A stretch of 64,000 nt of DNA, from NCBI GenBank assembly GCA_028720105.1, contig JAQYLI010000040.1, forward strand, positions 124,001-188,000, given 5' to 3'. Below, piece by piece: positions 9,814-18,124 of this stretch (its first letter is position 1; every line of letters begins with the position of its first letter). Under the pieces are notes generated by a model. The model made no database searches, was not told the origin of the DNA, and saw only the letters and a list, made by a program, of their open reading frames with translations. The translations under genes were made by a program, and so were the position numbers. Source of the stretch: Oscillospiraceae bacterium (GTDB lineage Bacteria; Bacillota; Clostridia; Oscillospirales; Ruminococcaceae).

Positions 9814-9838
9814 ATGCTGTCTCCTTTGCCGTTCAAAC

Positions 9839-10357
9839 TTATAACATACCTTTCAAGTCGCAAAGCCACTTCGGCGGTATTTCCGCTGTGACGGTAAGTG
9901 TGCCGTTACCGTATTCCCCCACTTCCTCAAAGCCGTTTTCATTGTCGTAAAAATGCACCTCGCTGCAATAAGGGAGAATAGTCAGAAGATCGTCATAGCG
10001 GTGGGAAAAGCGTCTTTTCACGTCCTCCTCGGGAATGTTATGTCCTCCCTTTGAAACACGGTTTTCGATACGCCGAACGCTTTCCTCCGCAGATGATACA
10101 GCCACGTAGTACAGTCGGATATAATAATCCTTTTCCTTGGCGGCAATTATTGTTTTAAGAGTTTTCTTTCCCGACAGAGCAGTCTCTTCGGTAAAGTCGA
10201 TACCTTTTTCAAGGCAGTCAGCCGAAAGAGATTCGGCATTTTCGCAGGTCTCGCAGTCGATTATGATACCCATATCATTTCGCTGAGCTTTTAGAACGCC
10301 TGTCAGACTGCTTTTGCCGACGCCGTTCACTCCGCCGATGATAGTAAATATCTTCAT
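9839..10357 (-). CDS. P-loop NTPase, zeta-toxin-like kinase family
   Basis: IIGGVNGVGKSS Walker A; overall zeta-toxin-like layout (RRIENRVSKGGHNIPEEDVKRRF). Confidence 0.75.
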   Translation of the reverse strand: MKIFTIIGGVNGVGKSSLTGVLKAQRNDMGIIIDCETCENAESLSADCLEKGIDFTEETALSGKKTLKTIIAAKEKDYYIRLYYVAVSSAEESVRRIENRVSKGGHNIPEEDVKRRFSHRYDDLLTILPYCSEVHFYDNENGFEEVGEYGNGTLTVTAEIPPKWLCDLKGML

Positions 10358-10377
10358 TTGAACCGCCTCCCGGGAAT

Positions 10378-11028
10378 TTACCTCGTCTTCAGCCCTGCCG
10401 CATATCTGAGATATGGATTAAACTGCCGTTCCTCCACCATTGTAGAGGTCTGACCGTGACCGGGGTAAAGGGTGTAGTTGGTGTTCCTGTCGAATTCATA
10501 GAGCATTTTGAGAGTTTCGTTCATAACGCTGTCATTTCCGTCTATCATATCCGTCCTGCCCATACTGCCGTTAAAAAGAGTGTCGCCGCTGAACATATTG
10601 CCGTCAAGGAGATAGCACACCGAGCCGCTTGTGTGACCGGGAGTGTGGAGGACTTCAAACTCCAGCTCATCTTGTGTGATAACATCACCGTCGCTTACGG
10701 TGACGGCATTTGTTACGGGGTCGATGGGGGGCAGGGAGAAAAACTGAGTGAGATTTGTGCGGTCATTGCTGAGTTTTTCCTCGTCAAATTTGTGTATATA
10801 TATTTTTGCCCCCGTTTCTGCGGCAATGCGTGCGGCTGTGGCAATGTGGTCGCAGTGACCGTGGGTGAGCAGAATTTTTTTCAGCTCAATTCCCTTTTCC
10901 ATAAGGGTTTTTATAATGCTCTCGCCGCCGTAGGGCGCATCAATGAGAACGCCGTTCATATTCTCGGCGGTTACGATATAGGAATTTACTCCGAAATTGC
11001 TCATAGGCGGAAGCTTGATTATCTCCAT
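10378..11028 (-). CDS. MBL-fold metallo-hydrolase (glyoxalase II-like)
   Basis: LTHGHCDHIA, HTPGHTSGSVCYLL, GHGQTS motifs. Confidence 0.9.
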   Translation of the reverse strand: MEIIKLPPMSNFGVNSYIVTAENMNGVLIDAPYGGESIIKTLMEKGIELKKILLTHGHCDHIATAARIAAETGAKIYIHKFDEEKLSNDRTNLTQFFSLPPIDPVTNAVTVSDGDVITQDELEFEVLHTPGHTSGSVCYLLDGNMFSGDTLFNGSMGRTDMIDGNDSVMNETLKMLYEFDRNTNYTLYPGHGQTSTMVEERQFNPYLRYAAGLKTR

Positions 11029-11043
11029 AAAAAACAGTCCCTT

Positions 11044-11080
11044 CTTAACAAAAACGGGTGACGAAGGCGCATTGCCTAAG
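11044..11080 (-). terminator. Rho-independent terminator of the HDOD gene
   Basis: Minus strand CGGGTGGCTTAGGC-AATGC-GCCTTCGTCACCCG followed by TTTTTGTT. Confidence 0.65.
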
Positions 11081-11123
11081 CCACCCGAATATCTTTGAAT
11101 TAAATTGTGGAAGCGGAAGAGTA

Positions 11124-12368
11124 TCAGTCCTCGCCGTCTCCGAAATCGGTAGCCTGCATAAGCTTATCCCACGTGCTGTTTACGCTCTGAACGCACTCAC
11201 AGTATTTCTCGGATATCATATCCTTGGGTATTCCCAGACCCTCTGCAAGCTCCTTCATCTTTGTCCATTCGGCGTTTTCGTAGGCGATAACAGTATCGTA
11301 AAGCATACCCGATCTGCCTGCGTGGTCGGTGAGGGCAAGCTTGATGTCATCGCTGATTGGCAGCTGTGCCAGCACCTCGCCTATGGGCATCTGCATAAGC
11401 TTGCCCAAGGTGGAGAACATACCCATAAGATATGCCTCCGAACGGGATATAGGCATATCGTCCGCAAATTCCACCAGCTCTGCGCAGAAGCTTCCGCGGA
11501 GGAAGGACAGCTTGATAAGCTCGTCGGGCATAGTGCCGTCATCTGTTTTAAAGGACAGCAGATATATCCACTGCTTGAGCTGACCGAGACCCAGTATTAC
11601 AAGCGCCTGCTTTACCGATTTTGCGCGGTTTTTCAGGGCGAAGTATGCCGAGTTTACAAGCTTGAGGAGTGCGTATGTAAGGTTAACGTCACGTGAAACG
11701 ATCTCCTCTATCTCGTCGATATCCGGCTCGTCACGGTTAACAGCCACCATAAGCATCATAAAGTTGCCCTGCATAACCTTGGATTTCTGCATAGCGGCAG
11801 GCATTTTCTCGGACACATATGAGCCCTGGAAGCTGATACAGCCGTAAAGCTTAGCCTTTTCGTAAGCCTCGGCGCAGTCGATGTTATAGGCTATCATACC
11901 CTTGCCGAAGGACTTGCCGATACGGATAACATTCTCAAGTGTGGGGTCGTTGTGATTTTTGAAATTTACCTTGATATAGTCCACGATGTCAAGTACGCCG
12001 AAGTAACGGGGGGCGAACTCAAAGTCGATAACGGCGATCTTGTAGCCGTTCTGCTTGAACTTGGTTATCAGAGAGTGGGACATAGGATTTGTGATAAGCT
12101 GATCCTCTATCTGGATAACCAGCTTGTCGGTATCGAACATTTTCGGGATATTCTTTACAAGCAGATTTCTGGTAAAGGTGATATATGCGGTCTTGCCGCC
12201 TATGAAATTATCGCTGTCAATGGAGGACAGAAAGGTCTCGATGGCGTTTGCGGCAGTCGTATCATCAGCCTGCCACATCTCTACCTGGTCGTCGGCGTAC
12301 ATTATCTCATAGCCCACAGCCTTCTGATCCTTATTCATAATAGTTTGCTTGACGATATACGGCTCCAT
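11124..12368 (-). CDS. HDOD-domain protein with degenerate EAL domain (YuxH-like)
   Basis: GYEIMY in place of ExL, IQIEDQLI, then a C-terminal HDOD region (LLKLVNSAYFALKNRAKSVKQALVILGLGQLKQW). Confidence 0.8.
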   Translation of the reverse strand: MEPYIVKQTIMNKDQKAVGYEIMYADDQVEMWQADDTTAANAIETFLSSIDSDNFIGGKTAYITFTRNLLVKNIPKMFDTDKLVIQIEDQLITNPMSHSLITKFKQNGYKIAVIDFEFAPRYFGVLDIVDYIKVNFKNHNDPTLENVIRIGKSFGKGMIAYNIDCAEAYEKAKLYGCISFQGSYVSEKMPAAMQKSKVMQGNFMMLMVAVNRDEPDIDEIEEIVSRDVNLTYALLKLVNSAYFALKNRAKSVKQALVILGLGQLKQWIYLLSFKTDDGTMPDELIKLSFLRGSFCAELVEFADDMPISRSEAYLMGMFSTLGKLMQMPIGEVLAQLPISDDIKLALTDHAGRSGMLYDTVIAYENAEWTKMKELAEGLGIPKDMISEKYCECVQSVNSTWDKLMQATDFGDGED

Positions 12369-12628
12369 AATACTTACTGCTCTCCTTTGTAGTGTTGTAT
12401 TCACCGTGAATAAATAGTCTTAAATATATTATACCACAAGGCTGCAAAAATTTCAACTATGCGGCAGTAATTTTTTAGGATTGTTTTTTGTGCAATTTTT
12501 CGTAATCTGACAAGATCCGAGCCTGAAAGGGGAGAAAAGATCCGCCTGCCCCGTAACACAAATTACCTCTGCGGAATATAATAAGCAAGACGGAGCATAA
12601 ATATCCGTCAATTGAAAGGGTGATCTGC

Positions 12629-12859
12629 GTGAATAAGCACATCATTGCTTTTGCTTCCGTGACCTATGCAAACAAGGCGAAGTCTGTATTTGAAAAATAC
12701 GGCATATCCGCAGAGGTAAAGCGAACTCCGGGCAGTCTTTTCCGGGGCTGCGGCTACAGCGTTACCGTGGAGGGACGTTCCGACAGGCTCGTCAAGATAA
12801 TGGAGGACAACGGCATTTCATATAGATCCATCAGCAGTCTGCAAAGCGGCGCAAAATAA
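12629..12859 (+). CDS. DUF3343 domain protein (putative Se/S carrier-like)
   Basis: NKHIIAFASVTYANKAKSVFEKYGI...GCGYSVTV; GTG start with GAAAGGG RBS. Confidence 0.75.
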   Translation: MNKHIIAFASVTYANKAKSVFEKYGISAEVKRTPGSLFRGCGYSVTVEGRSDRLVKIMEDNGISYRSISSLQSGAK

Positions 12860-12881
12860 AAAACGGAAGGAATGATCTTAT

Positions 12882-14033
12882 GTGATATATTTTGACAACG
12901 CAGCCACTACGTATCCGAAGCCCGAAAGCGTGCGAAGAGCGGCTGCGGAGGCGATCGTAAGATACGGCGGCAACCCCGGACGAAGCGGACACAAAATGTC
13001 AATGGACGCAGCGCAGGCTGTTTATACTGTCCGCGAAAAGGCAGGGGAAATGTTCGGCGCCCCTCCCGAGAACGTAATATTCACCGCAAACTGCACCGAG
13101 AGCCTTAATATGGCGATAAAAGGGCTGGCAGAGCGTGACCTGCGGGAGGGCAGACCGTTTCACGTAATAATCTCCTCCTTGGAGCACAACTCCGTTTTCC
13201 GCCCGGTTCACGAGCTGACCAAAAGGGGACTCACCTACAGCATTGCCGAGGTCACTGCGGACGATACCGTAACGGTGCATAACTTTGAGAGTCTTGTAAC
13301 TCCCGTTACCAAAGCGGTCATCTGCACCCTGGGCAGCAATGTTACGGGGCAGCTTCTTCCCTACGAGCGGATAGGCGCAATGTGCCGCAGGAAACGCATA
13401 TGCTTTGTGGGAGACGGAGCGCAGGTATGCGGAGTTATCCCCGTAAATCTCAAACGGGATAATATAAACATTCTCTGTATGCCCGGTCACAAGGGACTGT
13501 ACGGCATTTCGGGAACGGGACTGCTCATTACCGACGGAAAATACCCCATTTACCACATCTTAGAAGGCGGAACGGGCAGCACATCTCTCGAAGCGGAGCA
13601 GACGCCGTTTCTCCCCGAGGGACTCGAAAGCGGCACCGTAAATACCGTTGGAATAGTTACCGTGGGAGCGGGGATCGACTTCATCAAACGTTTAGGCGCC
13701 GATAAGATCCATTCCCGTGAGAGCGAGCTTTGCCGCCGCTTTGTAAGTGCGCTTGAGAACGAGAGCCGTGTCAGGATATACAGACGGGAGCGGTGCAGCT
13801 ATCTTCCCATTGTTCTTTTTAATGTGGAAGGCTACTCCCCCGAAGAAACTGCGGCGCATCTCAGCGACAGCGGCTTTGCCCTCAGAGGCGGACTTCACTG
13901 CTCGGGCCTCGCCCACCGCAGCGCAGGAACGCTTCCCGAGGGCGGCGTAAGATTTTCCCCCTCCGTTTTCAACACTGCCGCCCAGACCGATATGCTTGCA
14001 GACGCTGTAAAAAAGCTGGCTCATTCCTCCTGA
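12882..14033 (+). CDS. Class V aminotransferase / cysteine desulfurase family protein
   Basis: FDNAATTYPKPESV, GDGAQVCGVIPVNL, MPGHKGLYGISGTG (PLP Lys), GGLHCSGLAHR. Confidence 0.9.
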   Translation: MIYFDNAATTYPKPESVRRAAAEAIVRYGGNPGRSGHKMSMDAAQAVYTVREKAGEMFGAPPENVIFTANCTESLNMAIKGLAERDLREGRPFHVIISSLEHNSVFRPVHELTKRGLTYSIAEVTADDTVTVHNFESLVTPVTKAVICTLGSNVTGQLLPYERIGAMCRRKRICFVGDGAQVCGVIPVNLKRDNINILCMPGHKGLYGISGTGLLITDGKYPIYHILEGGTGSTSLEAEQTPFLPEGLESGTVNTVGIVTVGAGIDFIKRLGADKIHSRESELCRRFVSALENESRVRIYRRERCSYLPIVLFNVEGYSPEETAAHLSDSGFALRGGLHCSGLAHRSAGTLPEGGVRFSPSVFNTAAQTDMLADAVKKLAHSS

Positions 14034-14125
14034 TGTGCATATGTATGGTTTAGCAAGGCAATATGAAATTCACCGCCGCTCCTTTTTTGAGAATGGGGCG
14101 GCGGTAAATTTACATAAAATTTTTC

Positions 14126-14154
14126 TTGACAATAATAAAAAACTATGATATACT
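14126..14154 (+). promoter_or_regulatory. Promoter of antisense RNA 1: TTGACA-N17-TATACT
   Basis: -35 at 14126-14131, -10 at 14149-14154. Confidence 0.8.
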
Positions 14155-14160
14155 GAAAAT

Positions 14161-14266
14161 AAAGAAGCAGCCGTGTAGACGGTGTGCTCCCGATTAGGTA
14201 TTATGTCACTAACAAGATGTTAGTAACTGACCGTTCAAGGTGCAATTTGGGCGGTCAGTCTTTTTT
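14161..14266 (+). ncRNA. Candidate type I antitoxin antisense RNA, copy 1
   Basis: Starts after a consensus promoter, ends at terminator CTGACCG...CGGTCAGTCTTTTTT that overlaps the 3' end of the opposing peptide ORF. Confidence 0.65.
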
Positions 14267-14353
14267 GTCATTTCGGTATTTCAGAATATCTATTATAAGG
14301 CGAATTATGTCAATGGCAAGCGCTGACAACGCACATACTTCGATTATCGTCAT
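14255..14353 (-). CDS. 32-aa hydrophobic peptide, candidate type I toxin 1
   Basis: MTIIEVCALSALAIDIIRLIIDILKYRNDKKD; GGGAGGGAGGTG Shine-Dalgarno at 14366-14375; one TM helix with charged C-terminus. Confidence 0.75.
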   Translation of the reverse strand: MTIIEVCALSALAIDIIRLIIDILKYRNDKKD

Positions 14354-14474
14354 ACGAATTTTACACCTCCCTCCCGAGAGGATTTTGCGAGGGAAAGAGG
14401 AGACATCACCGCCTACCGTCAGAGTTATAAACTCTATATGGCTGCTTCAGTTTTTGGTACTATGTACCGATTTA

Positions 14475-14503
14475 ATTATACAATTTCCGATTTCAATTGT
14501 CAA
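14475..14503 (-). promoter_or_regulatory. Promoter of toxin mRNA 1: TTGACA-N17-TATAAT
   Basis: Complementary TGTCAA 14498-14503 and ATTATA 14475-14480; 5' hairpin GGTAC-ATA-GTACC at the expected TSS. Confidence 0.8.
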
Positions 14504-14552
14504 ATTACAATTCGATTACAAAAGCGGCGGTTATTTTGCTTTAAATTTTTTC

Positions 14553-14581
14553 TTGACAATAATAAAAAACTATGATATACT
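14553..14581 (+). promoter_or_regulatory. Promoter of antisense RNA 2: TTGACA-N17-TATACT
   Basis: -35 at 14553-14558, -10 at 14576-14581. Confidence 0.8.
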
Positions 14582-14587
14582 AAAAAT

Positions 14588-14692
14588 AAAGAAGCAGCCG
14601 TGTAGACGGTGTGCTCCTATGTGGGTTTTGTCACTAACCTGATGTTAGTAACTGACCGCTCAAGGTAGGAACTTGGGCGGTCAGTCTTTTTT
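14588..14692 (+). ncRNA. Candidate type I antitoxin antisense RNA, copy 2
   Basis: Paralog of 14161..14266; terminator CTGACCGC...GCGGTCAGTCTTTTTT. Confidence 0.65.
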
Positions 14693-14779
14693 GTCGTTTC
14701 GGTATTTCAGAATATCTATGATAAGGCGAATAATGTCAACGACAAGCGCTGACAACGCACATATTTCAAGTATCGTCAT
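14681..14779 (-). CDS. 32-aa hydrophobic peptide, candidate type I toxin 2
   Basis: MTILEICALSALVVDIIRLIIDILKYRNDKKD; strong G-rich Shine-Dalgarno; differs from copy 1 only conservatively. Confidence 0.75.
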   Translation of the reverse strand: MTILEICALSALVVDIIRLIIDILKYRNDKKD

Positions 14780-14898
14780 ACGAATTTTACACCCCCTTCC
14801 CGGGGAGGTTTTGCGAGGGGAAGAGGAGACATCACCGCCTACCGTCAGAGCTTTTGGCTCTTATGGCTGCTTCGGTTTTGGTACTATGTACCGATATA

Positions 14899-14927
14899 AT
14901 TATACATTTTCCGAATGCTATTGTCAA
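14899..14927 (-). promoter_or_regulatory. Promoter of toxin mRNA 2: TTGACA-N17-TATAAT
   Basis: Complementary TGTCAA 14922-14927 and ATTATA 14899-14904. Confidence 0.8.
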
Positions 14928-14960
14928 ATTACAATTCGGTTACAAAAGCACATTCTCACC

Positions 14961-15485
14961 TCAAAAAAACACTCCCCAGAAAGCTATCGGAGCAAGCAGG
15001 CAGAGATATGAAAGAAGATACACACCTATGGAAGCGGGAAGGGAGCACTCTGCATTGTCACTCTTGCCGAATTTTAAATATAGACCGAGATTGGCGGTAA
15101 TAGCAATAAAAAGGTCAAGGGATAAAAGAGCCGGCACACCGCCGCTTCTTATGGAAAACAAAAAAACTATCATAGGGTTCAGCCAGGGCAGACCGTTACC
15201 CAGGCAGAAATTCAGCAGGAGTATCTTCCACATATCAACCGAGGAAAAGTACTTTCGGGTAATGATAAATATCACCGCCGCGAAGATAAGGGCAGGTAAA
15301 ATATTTTTCATAAGATTTTCGGGTGCGAAAAATTTCTCCACTCCCCCGGGCAGTCCCCCCGAATACCAGCAAAGCAGCCCGAATGTGACTGCTATTCCGA
15401 GAACTGTTCTGACAATAAGGCTTACTGTCTGCCGCCTGTCATCTGCATTTGTGTATTTTCCCATAGCATTTCCCCTCTGTTTCAT
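14961..15485 (-). CDS. Hypothetical multi-pass membrane protein
   Basis: 174 aa with several hydrophobic segments. Confidence 0.65.
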   Translation of the reverse strand: MKQRGNAMGKYTNADDRRQTVSLIVRTVLGIAVTFGLLCWYSGGLPGGVEKFFAPENLMKNILPALIFAAVIFIITRKYFSSVDMWKILLLNFCLGNGLPWLNPMIVFLFSIRSGGVPALLSLDLFIAITANLGLYLKFGKSDNAECSLPASIGVYLLSYLCLLAPIAFWGVFF

Positions 15486-15665
15486 TAGATTGTTGCCTAT
15501 ATATTAACATAAATGTTTTGTATTGTCAAGCAATGTTCATTTATTCATAGTTATTCTTTAAACAGCTTCCGATGCGAACGGATGAAAATGTGATACAGAC
15601 TTTTTCCTATATATGCAAATATGAGCATAATAATTGTGCATATCTCCAAAAAAGATGTTTGGCTG

Positions 15666-15743
15666 TTGACTTATTTTGAATACTATGCTATTATAAAGAA
15701 AATCAAACGGCAGTTATGCCATATGTTGTGCAAACGATTACAT
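15666..15743 (+). promoter_or_regulatory. Promoter TTGACT-N17-TATTAT with downstream cre/LacI-type operator TTGTGCAAACGATTACAT
   Basis: Promoter 15666-15694; operator 15726-15743, upstream of the solute-binding protein gene. Confidence 0.55.
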
Positions 15744-15772
15744 ACCCCGTTGTTTTTAGGAGGAAGTTTATT

Positions 15773-17167
15773 ATGAATTACAAGAAAATTATAGCAGGAA
15801 CCGTGGCACTTACAATCACAGCATCTCTCACCGCCTGCGGAGGCAGCTCTGAGGGTACGACCGAGACCACCACAGCCGATGTGACCACCACCGCCGCTAC
15901 CGAGTGGACAGGAGACAGCGTTGAGGTTGAGGCTCTTGACGAGACTCTCGATGTGGACATTAACGGAAAGTCTCTCAAATGGCTGGGTATCTATGACCTG
16001 AACCCTACCAACGACTCCCCCGAAAGAAGCCCCGAGCTTGCCCTTTTTGAGGACACCTACGGCGCAAAGATCGAATATATACCCACCACCAGCGACAAGC
16101 GCTTTGAGGATCTTGCCACCAACATTATGGGCGGCACATCTCCCGACATTTTCGCATACGAGTGGAGATCCTTCCCCTGCGATATCGCAAAGGGACAGTA
16201 TCAGCCTATCGACTCTCTTGTTAACTGGGAGGATCCCAAGTGGGCAGATGTTAAGGACACGGCTGACAGCTTTATCTGGAAGGGCGAGCATTACATAGCT
16301 CCTCTGGGCTACAGCTTTAACGATACACAGGTGCTTATGTACAACAAGTCCACAATTCAGAGCGAGGGCTTTGAGGATCCCTATGAGATGTACTTAAACG
16401 GCGAATGGGACTGGAACACATTCACCGATATGATGAAGACCTTTGTTGAAAACGGCAGCAGTGACGGCACCGAGAGATTTGGTATCGGCGGCTGGTGGGC
16501 AAACGCATTCGTTTACACCGCAGGTGAAACTATGGTCACATATGACGGCACAAAGTTCGGCAATAACCTGAGAAGCGGCAAGATAGAAAAGGCTCAGGGC
16601 GTTCTTGAGGACATCTTTAAAAATAACCTTATCAAGCGCGGCTGGATAGGCGGCGAGTCCGCATTTGTGGACGACAGCCTGTTGTTCTACTCAATGGGTA
16701 CCTGGGCATACAATGCGGCAGCACTGTCCGTTCCCGACGACGAAATTCAGATAGTTCCCTTCCCCAAAGATCCCGATTCGGATAAATACTACGTATCAAA
16801 CAAGGTATTCGCATATATGTGGGTAAAGGGCTCCGAGAACGGTGACTGCGTAAAGGCGTGGCTTGACTGCAACAGAACTGTAAACTATGACGAGAAGTAC
16901 GTTGAAGCCACCAAGGAAAAGTACCTTGCAAACAACCCCGGCTGGACCTCCGAAATGTACGATATTGCTATGGACTTCTATGACTCCGAGAAATTCACCC
17001 AGGCATACGATTACGGCTACGGTCTCAGCACACTTATGGCTGACGATGTAATGGGCGTTCTTTACGAGGGCATTGCAAATGAGCAGTTTGAAAGCTGGGT
17101 ACAGGCACGTGAGGAATATTATCCTATCGTTGACGAGGAAATAAACGTATATAATAACGCCGAGTAA
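15773..17167 (+). CDS. Extracellular solute-binding lipoprotein (ABC sugar-type)
   Basis: Lipobox LTAC, Ser/Thr-rich linker, SBP_bac_1-like body; RBS AGGAGGAAG and ATG 15773. Confidence 0.85.
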   Translation: MNYKKIIAGTVALTITASLTACGGSSEGTTETTTADVTTTAATEWTGDSVEVEALDETLDVDINGKSLKWLGIYDLNPTNDSPERSPELALFEDTYGAKIEYIPTTSDKRFEDLATNIMGGTSPDIFAYEWRSFPCDIAKGQYQPIDSLVNWEDPKWADVKDTADSFIWKGEHYIAPLGYSFNDTQVLMYNKSTIQSEGFEDPYEMYLNGEWDWNTFTDMMKTFVENGSSDGTERFGIGGWWANAFVYTAGETMVTYDGTKFGNNLRSGKIEKAQGVLEDIFKNNLIKRGWIGGESAFVDDSLLFYSMGTWAYNAAALSVPDDEIQIVPFPKDPDSDKYYVSNKVFAYMWVKGSENGDCVKAWLDCNRTVNYDEKYVEATKEKYLANNPGWTSEMYDIAMDFYDSEKFTQAYDYGYGLSTLMADDVMGVLYEGIANEQFESWVQAREEYYPIVDEEINVYNNAE

Positions 17168-17194
17168 TCTGTTCGGCAAATTCACCCGAAAACA

Positions 17195-17240
17195 TACCGC
17201 GCCGCCGGAGTATTCCGACAGCGCGGTATTATTTTATTTA
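17195..17240 (+). terminator. Terminator ACCGCGC...GCGCGGTATTATTTT
   Basis: Inverted repeat plus T-rich tail after the SBP gene. Confidence 0.6.
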
Positions 17241-17281
17241 CAGCTTTTAAAAATATCCGGCATTGCTGTGATACCGTTTGG

Positions 17282-17386
17282 TCATTTGCGGTTTGGCTTT
17301 CTCTTTATTTTCAGCATATTAAGGATATCGTCAGATGAAAGCCCCTCATCAACAGGTATCCATAGCCACTTCCCGTCGTGATACGA
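17282..17386 (-). pseudogene. C-terminal remnant resembling DUF3788 (SYHDGKWLWIPVDEGLSSDDILNMLKIKRKPNRK*)
   Basis: Protein-like tail in a different frame overlapping the end of the kinase ORF; no start. Confidence 0.45.
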
Positions 17387-17867
17387 TCTTCAAATAAGTC
17401 TCAGCTTCCTGTCTCGATTTAAAATTCACGATATTTTTATCATTGTATTTTTCAAGCAGCCCATAAATTTCGGGCAGCTGTTTTTGTGGAAAATCCACTA
17501 TCCATTGTCTGAAATCATCATCAAGCTCCGTTTCTGTCCAGGGCATATCTTCCCTTTTGGTGCCAATTCTTGCCTTAGCACCCGCCAGACAGACCTCAAC
17601 GGGAAGATCAAAAAGAAAAACGGTGTCGCATTTTTTCAGACGAGCTTCAAGCGTCCTTTGATAATTGCCGTCAATTATCCACCTGTCTTCGGATAAGATT
17701 TCATCAAGCCTTTTGTCAAATTCCTCTTTGGAAATATTGGTCTTGTCGGGCTTGTGCCATATCATATCCAGATAATAAAGGGGCAGACCTGTTATATCCC
17801 TGAGCCGCCTTGCAAATGTGCTTTTCCCCGAGCCCGAACTGCCGATAACAATGACCCTACGAAGCAT
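17349..17867 (-). CDS. Small P-loop kinase (adenylate kinase-like / DNA topology modulation FlaR family)
   Basis: VIVIGSSGSGKSTFARRL, YYLDMIWHKPDKT, RWIIDGNY. Confidence 0.8.
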   Translation of the reverse strand: MLRRVIVIGSSGSGKSTFARRLRDITGLPLYYLDMIWHKPDKTNISKEEFDKRLDEILSEDRWIIDGNYQRTLEARLKKCDTVFLFDLPVEVCLAGAKARIGTKREDMPWTETELDDDFRQWIVDFPQKQLPEIYGLLEKYNDKNIVNFKSRQEAETYLKIVSRREVAMDTC

Positions 17868-18075
17868 AGCTGCACCTCTCAAATTTCTTTATTGCCCGTT
17901 TTGCGAAAATTCACAGCGCTGTCCCGGGCGGGGAGCGTTTCGTTTATTATAGCAGGATAACCCGAAAAAGTCAATGTTATAAATAAAATCATAAATTTGG
18001 TAATTATGCTGTATGACGCAGGTATAAGAGCGGGGAATTTTTTCGGAAATTTTCCGAAAAAATTTGAAAAAGCCC

Positions 18076-18104
18076 TTGACAAATGAAGAAATATGTGATA
18101 TAGT
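18076..18104 (+). promoter_or_regulatory. rplJL promoter TTGACA-N17-TATAGT
   Basis: Consensus elements upstream of the L10 leader. Confidence 0.75.
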
Positions 18105-18124
18105 ATTAAAGTCGCCGAAATAAG

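Noticed and set aside
9839-10357. Zeta-toxin-like P-loop protein as a type II toxin-antitoxin system
   Set aside because: No epsilon-like antitoxin ORF next to it; solitary zeta-like ATPases are common.
14184-15011. Plus-strand ORFs 152 aa and 112 aa sharing GGQSFLSFRYFRIS...SADNAH
   Set aside because: Their similarity comes from the duplicated toxin/antisense locus; they run across the terminator and antisense to the 32-aa ORFs, with no RBS. The constrained frame is on the minus strand.
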